From: Erythrobacter rubeus
Lineage (GTDB): Bacteria > Pseudomonadota > Alphaproteobacteria > Sphingomonadales > Sphingomonadaceae
DNA: 64,000 nucleotides
Reading direction: 5' to 3'
NCBI RefSeq assembly: GCF_014705715.1
Contig: NZ_JACXLC010000001.1
Span: forward strand, 1,532,457-1,596,456
The notes beneath the pieces were generated by a model that was not told where the DNA came from, ran no database searches, and saw only the letters and a list, made by a program, of their open reading frames with translations. Below, one piece after another: positions 17,606-25,732 of this stretch (its first letter is position 1; each line of letters opens with the position of its first letter). The position numbers were made by a program, and so were the translations under genes.

Positions 17606-19240
17606 TCAGCTTCGCTGAGCCGACAGCAGACCCTTCCCGATAACCTGCGCCTGTATCTCCGCAGCGCCTTCGAAGATGTTGAGAATACGCGCATCGCAGA
17701 GGACACGGCTAATCGGGTATTCGAGCGCATAGCCGTTTCCGCCATGGATTTGCACGGCGTTATCGGCTGCGCTCCACGCCGTGCGAGCCGCCAGCAGCTT
17801 GGCCATGCCAGCCTCGATATCGCAGCGATTTCCGCGATCTTTTTGCCGCGCGGCGAAATAGGTGAGCTCCCGGCTCATAACGATCTCTACCGCCATCAAG
17901 GCCAGCTTATCCGACACGCGGGGGAAGCGCGTCAGCGGCTCGCCGAATTGCTTGCGTCCCTCGGCGTAGTCGAGCGCGAGATCGAAGGCGTTCCAAGCCA
18001 CGCCGATGGCCCTCGCAGCTGTCTGGATTCGTGCGCCTTCGAAAGTGCGCATCAGCTGTTTAAAGCCCTGCCCCTCGGCATCGCCAAGCAGCGCGCCGCT
18101 CGCCACGGCAAACCCATCGAAGCCGAGTGCGTATTCCTTCATCCCGCGGTAGCCGAGCACCTCGATCTCGCTGCCGTCGATGCCTTTGTCGGGGAATGGT
18201 TCTTCATCCGTGCCGCGCGCCTTTTCGGCGAGGAACATCGAGAGCCCGCGATAGCCGGGCTGATCCGGATCGGTGCGCACCAACAGCGTCATAAGATCGG
18301 TGCGCGCCGCGTGCGTAATCCACGTTTTCGCGCCGTCGATCTGCCACTGTCCGCTCTCGGTCTTCCGCCCGCGTGTGCGGACGCTCGCGAGGTCGGAACC
18401 GGTGTCTGGCTCGGTGAAGACCGCCGTGGGCAGGATCGATCCATTGGCGATGCCGGGCAGGAACTTCTGCTTTTGCGCATCGGTACCGTTTTCGCCGATC
18501 AGTTCGCCTGCAATTTCCGAGCGGGTGCCAAGTGACCCTGCGCAAATCCAGCCGCGAGAAAGCTCTTCGGAGACGATCGACATGGCGAGCTTTCCAAGGC
18601 CGAGCCCGCCATAGCTTTCGTCAATGCAGACCCCGAACACTCCGAGCTCGGCCATCTCGGCAATGATGCTCTCGGGAATAAGCGCGTCGGCAAGATGCCA
18701 TTGATGCGCGCGCGGCGTGATGCGGTCTGCGGTGAAAGCGCGGAATTGCTCGCGCACCAGGTCGAGCGTTTCATCGCCCAAACTGTCATTCGGCCTTGCA
18801 CCGCTTACAAGCAGATGCGTGAAGTCGGCGCGCGTTTCCGGCGTGCTTCCCTCTGCGAAAAAACGTCCAACCGCGGGATCGCTACCGAGGGTATGTGCAG
18901 CATCACCCATGCCAAGAGCGTAGGGACGAACCACTTCGCTGGCGCTCATTGGGACGCCATTGGCAAGCTGCGCACAATATTCGCCGAACCCGATCCGCAG
19001 GGTGAGTTCTTCGATAGGCCCCATCTGCCCGACAGCTTCCACGCGGGCGCACCAATCGACCGTCGCTTCCATCGCTGCAACAGTCGCCGCGATCCACGCA
19101 AAGCCATGAACCGCGTGCTGCTCCGCTGACATCAGAGCAGGATCGGATGCAACCCGCGCCCGAACGGCCTCTCGAACGGCGTTGGAGTAAGCCTGCGCCG
19201 CACGCGCGGCATCGCGCGCCAAGTCTATCCATTCACTCAT
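17606..19240 (-). CDS. Acyl-CoA dehydrogenase family protein with N-terminal extension
   Basis: 544 residues, about 150 longer than a classical acyl-CoA dehydrogenase; the extra helices are N-terminal (1-150). The core has MAELGVFGVCIDESYGGLGL, VFTEPDTGSDLASVRT for FAD binding, TWITHAARTDLM, QIHGGNGYALEYPI, and FEGAAEIQAQVIGKGLL. It is a flavoenzyme that oxidises acyl-CoAs and passes electrons to ETF. The substrate is unknown. It is not obviously in an operon. Confidence 0.88.
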   Translation of the reverse strand: MSEWIDLARDAARAAQAYSNAVREAVRARVASDPALMSAEQHAVHGFAWIAATVAAMEATVDWCARVEAVGQMGPIEELTLRIGFGEYCAQLANGVPMSASEVVRPYALGMGDAAHTLGSDPAVGRFFAEGSTPETRADFTHLLVSGARPNDSLGDETLDLVREQFRAFTADRITPRAHQWHLADALIPESIIAEMAELGVFGVCIDESYGGLGLGKLAMSIVSEELSRGWICAGSLGTRSEIAGELIGENGTDAQKQKFLPGIANGSILPTAVFTEPDTGSDLASVRTRGRKTESGQWQIDGAKTWITHAARTDLMTLLVRTDPDQPGYRGLSMFLAEKARGTDEEPFPDKGIDGSEIEVLGYRGMKEYALGFDGFAVASGALLGDAEGQGFKQLMRTFEGARIQTAARAIGVAWNAFDLALDYAEGRKQFGEPLTRFPRVSDKLALMAVEIVMSRELTYFAARQKDRGNRCDIEAGMAKLLAARTAWSAADNAVQIHGGNGYALEYPISRVLCDARILNIFEGAAEIQAQVIGKGLLSAQRS

Positions 19241-19309
19241 AGGGAGGTCTGCTAGCAGAGCTTTTTCAAAAGAGGGACCAATTCAATTTGCGAGGCGCCT
19301 CGGCCCGGA

Positions 19310-20032
19310 TCAGATTGCATGGGCTTTGAGCGCTTCGTAATCCCCACGGCAAGCCTCCGCGACTTCCGCATATTCGCCCTCCAGTTCAGGCAGCGGGCCC
19401 GATGCAGAACCAAATCCAGTCGACGCGTTTACCTTGTCGTACCAATGCGCGCCCCAAACACCATCATCTTCATGCGGGCCTTTCTCCCACGAAAGCATCG
19501 CTGGGTCCCACGAAATTCCGAGGACGGAGCAAAGCCTGGACAAGGTGCGATGCGAATCGCGAAGAATGTCGTCGGAATCGACCACCGGCGCAGGCGCGCC
19601 CGCCCTTTCGGTTTCAAAATCGAAATACTCTCGCAGCTTTGCGAAGCCCAGCATTTCGGGCCGGCGCAGCTCGTTCTTCGCGCGATAGCTCGCGACAACC
19701 CCTTCCGGCGCGCGGATAAGGAAAGCGTGCCTGTGCTCCGGAAAATCGGCGATCGATACCGGGCCGATCATGTGGTGCGGCATGTGCTTTTGATACCAGA
19801 CAGGTTGGTTTTCTGGCGCATCGCCGGATTGCGTCTCGACAATGCTTCGCCAGTCGCAGTCCATATCCGCAATTGTCTCCGCGGCCATCGGATGAGGCTC
19901 GCCGCTGTGCTTGAGAAAGGCGCCGTAAAACGGTTCATCCGACACCGCGCAATCGCTGCGCGCGCCGAAGCTGCGCATCATCGCGGTCGAGATGTTTCGC
20001 GGGCCGCTCCACATGGCAATGCGGACGGTCAA
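19310..20032 (-). CDS. Sulfotransferase-family protein
   Basis: 240 residues. IAMWSGPRNISTAMMRSFGA is a PAPS-binding 5' loop of the sulfotransferase fold, and HAFLIRAPEGVVASY resembles the 3'-phosphate loop region. It overlaps the upstream aminotransferase gene by 4 bp, so the two are translationally coupled and probably act on related amino-acid-derived compounds. The real reaction is unknown. Confidence 0.75.
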   Translation of the reverse strand: MTVRIAMWSGPRNISTAMMRSFGARSDCAVSDEPFYGAFLKHSGEPHPMAAETIADMDCDWRSIVETQSGDAPENQPVWYQKHMPHHMIGPVSIADFPEHRHAFLIRAPEGVVASYRAKNELRRPEMLGFAKLREYFDFETERAGAPAPVVDSDDILRDSHRTLSRLCSVLGISWDPAMLSWEKGPHEDDGVWGAHWYDKVNASTGFGSASGPLPELEGEYAEVAEACRGDYEALKAHAI

Positions 20033-20943
20033 GCGGCGTCTCGATCCATCAGCGCTTTATAAAGACCTTGCAACCGCTCGACCATCGGACCACGCCCATC
20101 TGTCAGATGCCTTCCATCCACCTCGGTCACGGGTACGACACCTGCAAAGGTCCCGGTCACGAATGCCTCATCCGCGCCATAAACGTCGGTGAGCGAGAAG
20201 TTTTTCTCGAACACCGGAATCCCTTCTTCGCGGCATAGCTGAATGACATTGCTGCGGGTGATCCCGCCGAGACAGTAATCGCCGCTGGATGTCCAGACCT
20301 CGCCTCTCCGGACAATGAAGAAATGCGTCGAGTTGCACGTCGCGACAAAGCCGTGCGGGTCGAGCATGAGCGCTTCGTCCGCCCCTGCCTGCGCCGCCTG
20401 AATGCAGGCCGTGATGCAGTTGAGCTTGCTGTGCGAATTGAGCTTCTGGTCCTGAACCGCTGGATCGCCGCGCCGGACATGGACCGTGAACAGCCTGATC
20501 CCGGTTTCGATGGTCGCCGGCAGGGGCGCCTTGTATTCCGGGATTATCACGATCGTCGCAGGCGAGATCACCACGCGCGGGTCCTGGTAAGGCGTCGAGC
20601 GGATACCGCGTGTGACCATCAATCGGATGTGCACACCGTCTTCGCCGCGCATGTTGTTGCCATCGATGGTCGCGCACAATCGGCCGGTCAGTTCCTCGCG
20701 GCTCAGCCCGATATCCATCGCTATGGCTTTCGCGCCTTCGTAAAGGCGGTCGAGATGAGCTTCCAGAAACGCGAGTCTGCCGCGTTGCAGGCGAAGCCCT
20801 TCCCAGACACCGTCTCCCAGCATGAACCCGCTATCGAACACCGATACGCTCGCCTCGGCGCGTGGCACCAGCGTTCCGTTGACGTTGATCAGCACCGCAT
20901 CATTGCGCGGATCGGGCGCGAAATCGTGTGTCCCCTTGGCCAT
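20029..20943 (-). CDS. Class IV aminotransferase (branched-chain / D-amino acid type)
   Basis: 304 residues. ASVSVFDSGFMLGDGVWEGL is the N-terminal class-IV signature, KLNSHSKLNCITACIQA contains the PLP lysine, and YCLGGITRSNVIQLC is the phosphate-binding loop. It transfers an amino group between amino and keto acids using PLP in the cytosol. Branched-chain, D-alanine and aminodeoxychorismate-lyase-like members share this pattern, so the substrate is left open. Coupled to the downstream sulfotransferase-like gene. Confidence 0.83.
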   Translation of the reverse strand: MAKGTHDFAPDPRNDAVLINVNGTLVPRAEASVSVFDSGFMLGDGVWEGLRLQRGRLAFLEAHLDRLYEGAKAIAMDIGLSREELTGRLCATIDGNNMRGEDGVHIRLMVTRGIRSTPYQDPRVVISPATIVIIPEYKAPLPATIETGIRLFTVHVRRGDPAVQDQKLNSHSKLNCITACIQAAQAGADEALMLDPHGFVATCNSTHFFIVRRGEVWTSSGDYCLGGITRSNVIQLCREEGIPVFEKNFSLTDVYGADEAFVTGTFAGVVPVTEVDGRHLTDGRGPMVERLQGLYKALMDRDAA

Positions 20944-21012
20944 CGGCCTTGTTTAGGCGGATCGCCGGGACTGGCAATAGCTCACTTGGGACGTGCCACT
21001 GCCGCGTTTGGA

Positions 21013-21282
21013 TCAGACCGGGTCGAGCCGGATCGTCTGCGGATGGAGAGTATTGTCCTCGATCGTCAAGATGCCTGACGCGACAGCTTTGCTGATCATA
21101 TGAACGCGGTTTCGCGCTCGCATTTTCAGTCTCGCATTCTCAATATGACGTTCGACGGTTCTAGGCGCGATTTCGACATGTTTTGCAATTTCTTTAGTCG
21201 TCAAACCTCGAGCTGCCCATCTCAGTATCTCGTTCTCCCGCCTGGTTAACGGTATCGAATTCTCGGTATCGCTGATAATCAC
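21013..21282 (-). CDS. Stand-alone LuxR-type helix-turn-helix regulator
   Basis: 89 residues that are almost only the GerE/LuxR DNA-binding domain: PLTRRENEILRWAARGLTTK, EIAKHVEIAPRTVERHIENA and RLKMRARNRV. There is no receiver or ligand-binding domain. Transcribed divergently from the amyloid-like gene cluster across about 470 bp, it is the best candidate for its regulator. Such short LuxR-type proteins may respond through expression level or a partner protein. Confidence 0.85.
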   Translation of the reverse strand: MIISDTENSIPLTRRENEILRWAARGLTTKEIAKHVEIAPRTVERHIENARLKMRARNRVHMISKAVASGILTIEDNTLHPQTIRLDPV

Positions 21283-21753
21283 AAGCTTTATCCCTGCATC
21301 GTTGTTTTACTAACTATGCGAACCCAAAACTGTGAATTTCAAATATAAGATAGGTTAGCCTGTTTAGCTAACTACACTAATTTTTGTTTTATTATTTATT
21401 TTTCACTAATCCAGAATAGTATATTTATTGCATTATCGTCAACTGACGCGCTGCAGCTGGATCGCTTCTCAGTTCGGATCTGTGAAGATCGATAGATAAG
21501 CGTCTGACTGTCAAAGCGCTTTTTCCGCGAAGAACTAGAGCAGATGACGCCGTGTTTCGGCCGCCCCGAAGAACTCTTGGTTAAATTTACCTACAGGTTC
21601 TTACCAAGCGCAAATGCCTAAGGGAAAGCGACTCGGGACAATCATGCTGTAAATCAGCCGGATAGCCCGCGGCACGCGGTATCGGCACAATCAATCTCGA
21701 ACACGGCAACCCACTGGCGAACACGGTGGGCGGTCCGTTGCGGGAGAGAAAAC
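21283..21753. promoter_or_regulatory. AT-rich divergent intergenic region of the amyloid-like cluster
   Basis: No convincing gene is present. About 21330-21440 is strikingly AT-rich compared with its surroundings. An inverted repeat lies at 21354-21359 (gttagc) and 21367-21372 (gctaac), with further taactaa-like half sites on both sides. A gggagag sequence precedes the ATG at 21754. This is the likely promoter and regulator-binding region for both directions. No clear sigma-54 or sigma-70 element was identified. Confidence 0.5.
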
Positions 21754-22314
21754 ATGCGGGCACCTCAAACCAAACGTATATTCGCGAACATACGGTTTCG
21801 GCCTGTAACCCATGCCCCGATAGCGATCGCGGCGATATTGGTTGCGGCTGCTCCGGTGACCAGCGCGTCGGCACAGTCCGCCCAGATGGAAGCCGAAACA
21901 AGCCCGGGCAGCATGGTCGTGTTGCGAGAGGTCCCGACCCGGCCCGCTCAGCACGATGCGGCGGGCGAGGCGCTAACCGTGACGCTCGCACCCAATGACG
22001 CCTTCGCCGATGCGCTCGATCTTGGCCTTGCCGAACTCGACGATGCGCAGGCGGCAACGATCACTTCAAGTGTAATGAACGGCCTCAGCTTTCTGAATCA
22101 GGTCGATGCCGGCAGTGCGGCGACGGACTCGTTGATCGCGGACAGTCTCCAGCAAAACGGGCTGTCCTTCCTGAACGGCTCGGGACCGACGTCCGCCGGA
22201 TCGATCGTTTCCGGCTCGGTCGATGCGAGCTTAGCAGCAGCAAACTCGGCGATCGGAAGCGCCCTAGGCTCGGTATCAGGCGCACTCGGCGGTCTAAACG
22301 GAACCGGGCAATGA
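21754..22314 (+). CDS. Exported small protein of the Fap-like cluster (NGLSFLN repeats)
   Basis: 186 residues. The N terminus is basic and then hydrophobic (IAIAAILVAAAPVTSASAQ), a signal peptide with an AxA-type cleavage site. The mature part has two copies of NGLSFLN (in SSVMNGLSFLNQ and LQQNGLSFLNGSG) and ends in a Gly/Ala/Ser-rich tail (GSALGSVSGALGGLNG). No family is recognised. It opens the cluster and overlaps the next gene by 4 bp, so it may be a chaperone, nucleator or minor fibre component, as FapA or FapB are in Pseudomonas. That role is inference. Confidence 0.7.
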   Translation: MRAPQTKRIFANIRFRPVTHAPIAIAAILVAAAPVTSASAQSAQMEAETSPGSMVVLREVPTRPAQHDAAGEALTVTLAPNDAFADALDLGLAELDDAQAATITSSVMNGLSFLNQVDAGSAATDSLIADSLQQNGLSFLNGSGPTSAGSIVSGSVDASLAAANSAIGSALGSVSGALGGLNGTGQ

Positions 22315-22937
22315 CCAAAGTGCGCAGCCCCCTCTCAATTCTTGGTCTTGCTCTGGCACTTAGCTTCAGTGCGACCGCCGACGCGCAGGACGCCCAGGCG
22401 CCCTCCCCCGAAAAGCCCGGTGACTATATCGAGATCGGTAACGAGATCGGCGAATTCGATGGCGTCCGTCAGCTCAATATCGCCGCAGGAAACGGGAACC
22501 AGCAGGCAAATGTCGCCTCTGTCGCTTCCGGCGATTTCGCGATCAACACGGCCGTCGTCGCACAAGCCGCGGACCACACCCAGCCCGAGGAAAGTCGCAC
22601 TTATTCTGCACGAATTGTCGGTGAAGCCTTCGCAGACAGCCACGGCCTGACGGCGATCAATATCGCCGCAGGGTCCGACAACCAGCAAGCCAACCTCACA
22701 TTGATAACAACCGGATTGGAAGGGCAGATCGCGAGCACCGCATTGCTTTCGCAGACCCGCGCTTCCTCAGACCCGAAGGGGGCGAATAACTCTTCCGCAG
22801 CATCCGAATACACAGCGCAGATCGATCCGACTGCGTTCGGAAACAGCAGTGGGATCGTTCAAGTCAGCCTCATCGGTGGCACGGGGAACACCTCGGCCAA
22901 TGTCGCTGTGCTGTCCATGGAGGTCGGCACGAATTGA
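22311..22937 (+). CDS. Fap-like amyloid subunit 1, three imperfect repeats
   Basis: 208 residues with a signal peptide (SILGLALALSFSATADAQ). Three repeats are visible: LNIAAGNGNQQANVASVASG near residue 60, INIAAGSDNQQANLTLITTG near 117, and VSLIGGTGNTSANVAVLS near 185. The linkers are rich in polar and acidic residues. The G/A-A-G-x-x-N-x-Q-x-N core is like the repeats of FapB/FapC functional amyloids, where Asn/Gln ladders stack in the fibre. It is likely secreted and surface-polymerised. No close homologue could be checked. It overlaps the upstream gene by 4 bp. Confidence 0.75.
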   Translation: MTKVRSPLSILGLALALSFSATADAQDAQAPSPEKPGDYIEIGNEIGEFDGVRQLNIAAGNGNQQANVASVASGDFAINTAVVAQAADHTQPEESRTYSARIVGEAFADSHGLTAINIAAGSDNQQANLTLITTGLEGQIASTALLSQTRASSDPKGANNSSAASEYTAQIDPTAFGNSSGIVQVSLIGGTGNTSANVAVLSMEVGTN

Positions 22938-22958
22938 GCCCAGAACAGGAGAATTGAA

Positions 22959-24062
22959 ATGCGAAAACATGTGCTCCTCGCAGGCGTAGCGGCAGCAGCC
23001 GTATCGTTTGCACCAGCCACCACGATCGCCCAGGATGGTACCCTGGCCGACATCGTCGATGAACTCGGCGATTCACTCGAAGAGCGGCCCGATGAAGGCG
23101 TCAGCCTTGGTCTCGAAGGCACTGCCGAAGTGCACTATGAGAACGAAATCGAAACGGAAATCGAAACCGATGTCGACTTCACCAAGGATGTCACGCTTGT
23201 CGGTACGGTCAATCTGAATGGTGACATCAATGTCGATGCCGCCGCAGTTGCGATCGTGGACAACAAGCAAGCGCTTATCGGAAACACGCTCTATTTCAGT
23301 GAAGAAAACGAGCTCAATGGCGAAAATGGCTTCGTCGATCCGGTCTTCGGACCAGGATTTAGCGAAAACGGTGATCTCGGTGCGCCATTCGACTTCCTCG
23401 ATGGTGACCTTCAACCGCAAATCCGTGTTGGATTCTTCGCGCCCGTGGTCAACACGGTCGATGGTCTGACACTCGACGTTGAAGGCAATGTCGGGATCAA
23501 CCTTTCCGCCGGGTATTACAATATCCAGGAAAACATCGCGGCATTGGCAGTTTCGAACTTCGAAGGGACTGACGATGATGCCGGTGGCATGGCGGAAGCT
23601 TCGCTCACGACGCTTCAGCTGTCGACGCTCAACTTTATCGGCGAAGATCCTGTGAACGATCAGGCTGAAGACGATGAGGAGGCCGGTGGCTCCGCCAATG
23701 ACTGGCGTATCCGGAACACCGTGTTCGCAACCGATAGCTCGGTTACCGTGAACGGCAATGCAGGGATCAACGCTGCTGCCGGTGCGATGAACACGCAGAA
23801 GAATGCGCTTGTCCTGGCAGTCGCGACCGATTCGGCCATGGCCGAAGCGACAGCCGGTGTGATCCAGGCCAGCGTCGGAAACCTCATCGACGTACAGGAT
23901 GAGATCAACATCGTGAGCCCCGGTTCGTTTGAAGGTGCAGGCAATCTCGGCGTGAATATCGCCGCGGGCAGCATGAACCATCAGATGAACTCGCTGATCG
24001 CTGCAGTCGGTCTGGCTGGAGCCGGGAATGGTGGCGGTACCCCGCCGGACGACCCCAGCTGA
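22959..24062 (+). CDS. Fap-like amyloid subunit 2 (probable major fibre protein)
   Basis: 367 residues with a signal peptide (HVLLAGVAAAAVSFAPATTIAQ). Three well-preserved repeats: VGINLSAGYYNIQENIAAL near residue 172, AGINAAAGAMNTQKNALVLA near 269, and LGVNIAAGSMNHQMNSLIAA near 330, separated by long acidic linkers. An earlier Asn-rich stretch (NLNGDINVDAAAVAIVDN) may be a weak fourth repeat. Repeat number, repeat type and variable linkers match the layout of FapC. It is directly followed by a strong terminator, as expected for an abundantly made subunit. Confidence 0.75.
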   Translation: MRKHVLLAGVAAAAVSFAPATTIAQDGTLADIVDELGDSLEERPDEGVSLGLEGTAEVHYENEIETEIETDVDFTKDVTLVGTVNLNGDINVDAAAVAIVDNKQALIGNTLYFSEENELNGENGFVDPVFGPGFSENGDLGAPFDFLDGDLQPQIRVGFFAPVVNTVDGLTLDVEGNVGINLSAGYYNIQENIAALAVSNFEGTDDDAGGMAEASLTTLQLSTLNFIGEDPVNDQAEDDEEAGGSANDWRIRNTVFATDSSVTVNGNAGINAAAGAMNTQKNALVLAVATDSAMAEATAGVIQASVGNLIDVQDEINIVSPGSFEGAGNLGVNIAAGSMNHQMNSLIAAVGLAGAGNGGGTPPDDPS

Positions 24063-24075
24063 GGCTGACCACTGT

Positions 24076-24112
24076 TTGGGGAGCCGGTTCGCTGGCTCCC
24101 CAACCTTTTTTT
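24076..24112 (+). terminator. Rho-independent terminator after the amyloid subunit genes
   Basis: Perfect 10-bp stem, ttggggagcc (24076-24085) with ggctccccaa (24094-24103), 8-nt loop, then cc and seven T. It is the clearest terminator in the window and lies between the second amyloid gene and the C39 peptidase gene. Read-through or a separate promoter must supply the downstream genes. Confidence 0.85.
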
Positions 24113-24128
24113 GGAAAGCAACGGGATC

Positions 24129-24845
24129 ATGCGAACTGTCTGCCTGCCCTTGATCAGCATCGGGATGCTTTGCAGCCTTGCAGGGTGCGCGAGCGCGCCC
24201 GGAGGCATCCAGCCATTTGCCGTCGGGCAGGAGGGACTCCGCGCCCAGCCGCTCTACAAGCCGGTATCCAGCTGGCGGACCCGCAAATTCACCAACCTCG
24301 TACGTCAGCAGACCGATTTCAGCTGCGGTGCTGCCGCGCTGGCGACGATATTCAACTACGCATACGGCAAGAATACGAGTGAGCAGCAAGTCCTCGTGAA
24401 CATGCTGAAAATCGCCGATCCGGATGTGATCCGGGAGAAGGGATTTTCACTGCTCGACATGAAGAATTACGTTCTCGCGGTCGGCATGACCGGGCAGGGT
24501 TACGAAGTCGAATACGACGCGCTCAAGAACCTGAAGGTTCCGGCGATCGCTCTGCTGGATATCAAAAACTACAAACACTTCGTGGTCGTAAAGAAGGTGC
24601 GCGATGATTTCGTCCAGATCGGCGATCCCGCACTTGGCAACCGGACCATGTCACGGCGCGATTTTCTGAAATCGTGGAACAACGTCGTCTTCGTCATCGT
24701 CGGCGATGGCTTCGATCCTGACACGGTCCTTCTCAACCCGCCCCCGCCCCTTTCCGCAGCGCGGCTTTATGGCCTGCGCTCTCCCGTCAGAAACGCGGAG
24801 ATTTACGACCAGGGTCTCGGGCCAGCCTTCAACTTCGTCTTCTAG
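24129..24845 (+). CDS. C39-peptidase-like lipoprotein (FapD-like)
   Basis: 238 residues from the ATG giving MRTVCLPL; a TTG six codons upstream lies inside the terminator T-run. The signal sequence ends with LAGC, a lipobox, so it should be lipid-anchored. The peptidase core has QQTDFSCGAAALATIFNYAYG with the catalytic Cys and oxyanion Gln, YKHFVVVKKV with the His, and QIGDPALGNRTMSRRDF with the Asp. This is the C39 papain-like fold used by FapD in Pseudomonas for fibre maturation or export. The triad is intact, so activity is expected. Confidence 0.82.
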   Translation: MRTVCLPLISIGMLCSLAGCASAPGGIQPFAVGQEGLRAQPLYKPVSSWRTRKFTNLVRQQTDFSCGAAALATIFNYAYGKNTSEQQVLVNMLKIADPDVIREKGFSLLDMKNYVLAVGMTGQGYEVEYDALKNLKVPAIALLDIKNYKHFVVVKKVRDDFVQIGDPALGNRTMSRRDFLKSWNNVVFVIVGDGFDPDTVLLNPPPPLSAARLYGLRSPVRNAEIYDQGLGPAFNFVF

Positions 24846-24856
24846 GACAAACGGCC

Positions 24857-25732
24857 ATGGCACATTCACCATTTGAAAAAGAGAGCACGAGAACCCGCCC
24901 CATCGCGAATTGGCACCGGGCATTCCGAAGCTGCCTGCTGACGGTTGGATCGCTTTCGCTAATTTCCGCAGCTCCGCCCGAAACCGGCCTCGAGGGCCTA
25001 GGGCGCGAGATTTCCGACGATGAAATGTCGGATATGCGCGGTAAATTCATCAGGTCCAACTCCATTCATTTCTTCGGCGTCGAACTGTTGCAGAGCTGGC
25101 AATCGGCTGACGGCGTGACGCTGATGGCGACCCTGCAATTCAACGTCGACTTCGCGAACGGCGCGGGCAACTTGGATGGCGCGGTCCCGACGGTTCAGAT
25201 CTCGTGGAATCGCGTCTGCGCAACCTGCGCGGACTCCACCATGGACGTGTCCGGCATACAGTCCGATTTGTCCAACAGCGCACAATTGGCCCAGTCCGAA
25301 CCGGCGCTCTCGATCGGCAAATTCGGCAGCATCGACGGCCTCGTGCAGACGCAAGAACTCGCTGGATCGGATAACAATGTCCTCAATAATATGCGCGTGT
25401 CCGTCGTCCCCGCGGCGTCGCTTCAGTCGCTTCCCGCTGATGAGGCTTCCTCGATTTCATCGAGCGTGTCGCATCTGACCGACCAAGGCGAATCCATCGA
25501 TTTCAACGTGGCCCGCAATGAGCTCGGCATCGCGATGACCCGCGGGAGCGAATCCGTTCGCCAAGGCATCAGCGGCGAACTCAACCAGGCGGCTCAGCAC
25601 GTGATCCTCCAAAGCAGCCTCAACGCAATCCGCAACGAGATGGCGATCACCGTCGGCGTGAATGACCTCAATCAAGCAAGGCAGCACAGCGTGCAAACCG
25701 CCCTATCAGCGATGAAGGGGAGAGGAATGTGA
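24857..25732 (+). CDS. Exported CxxC protein of the Fap-like cluster (FapE-like candidate)
   Basis: 291 residues. A hydrophobic stretch near residues 25-42 (CLLTVGSLSLISAAPPE) is a likely signal peptide, preceded by a long polar N-terminal region. NRVCATCADS near residue 116 is a CxxC pair. The rest is rich in Ser, Asn, Gln and Ala and resembles a beta-helical or coiled secreted protein. Fap subunits and FapE carry a CxxC motif, so a minor fibre component is possible; the full-length match cannot be tested here. It starts 11 bp after the C39 gene. Confidence 0.62.
   Translation: MAHSPFEKESTRTRPIANWHRAFRSCLLTVGSLSLISAAPPETGLEGLGREISDDEMSDMRGKFIRSNSIHFFGVELLQSWQSADGVTLMATLQFNVDFANGAGNLDGAVPTVQISWNRVCATCADSTMDVSGIQSDLSNSAQLAQSEPALSIGKFGSIDGLVQTQELAGSDNNVLNNMRVSVVPAASLQSLPADEASSISSSVSHLTDQGESIDFNVARNELGIAMTRGSESVRQGISGELNQAAQHVILQSSLNAIRNEMAITVGVNDLNQARQHSVQTALSAMKGRGM

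Noticed and set aside
22311-24062. Curli (CsgA/CsgB) subunits
   Set aside because: The repeats lack the CsgA spacing S-x5-Q-x-G-x-N-x-A-x3-Q and no csgE/F lies near; the C39 peptidase and coiled-coil barrel favour a Fap-type system.
23073-24389. Minus-strand open frame of 438 codons across the amyloid gene
   Set aside because: It runs through the terminator and is antisense to a gene with signal peptide and repeats; high GC third positions create it.
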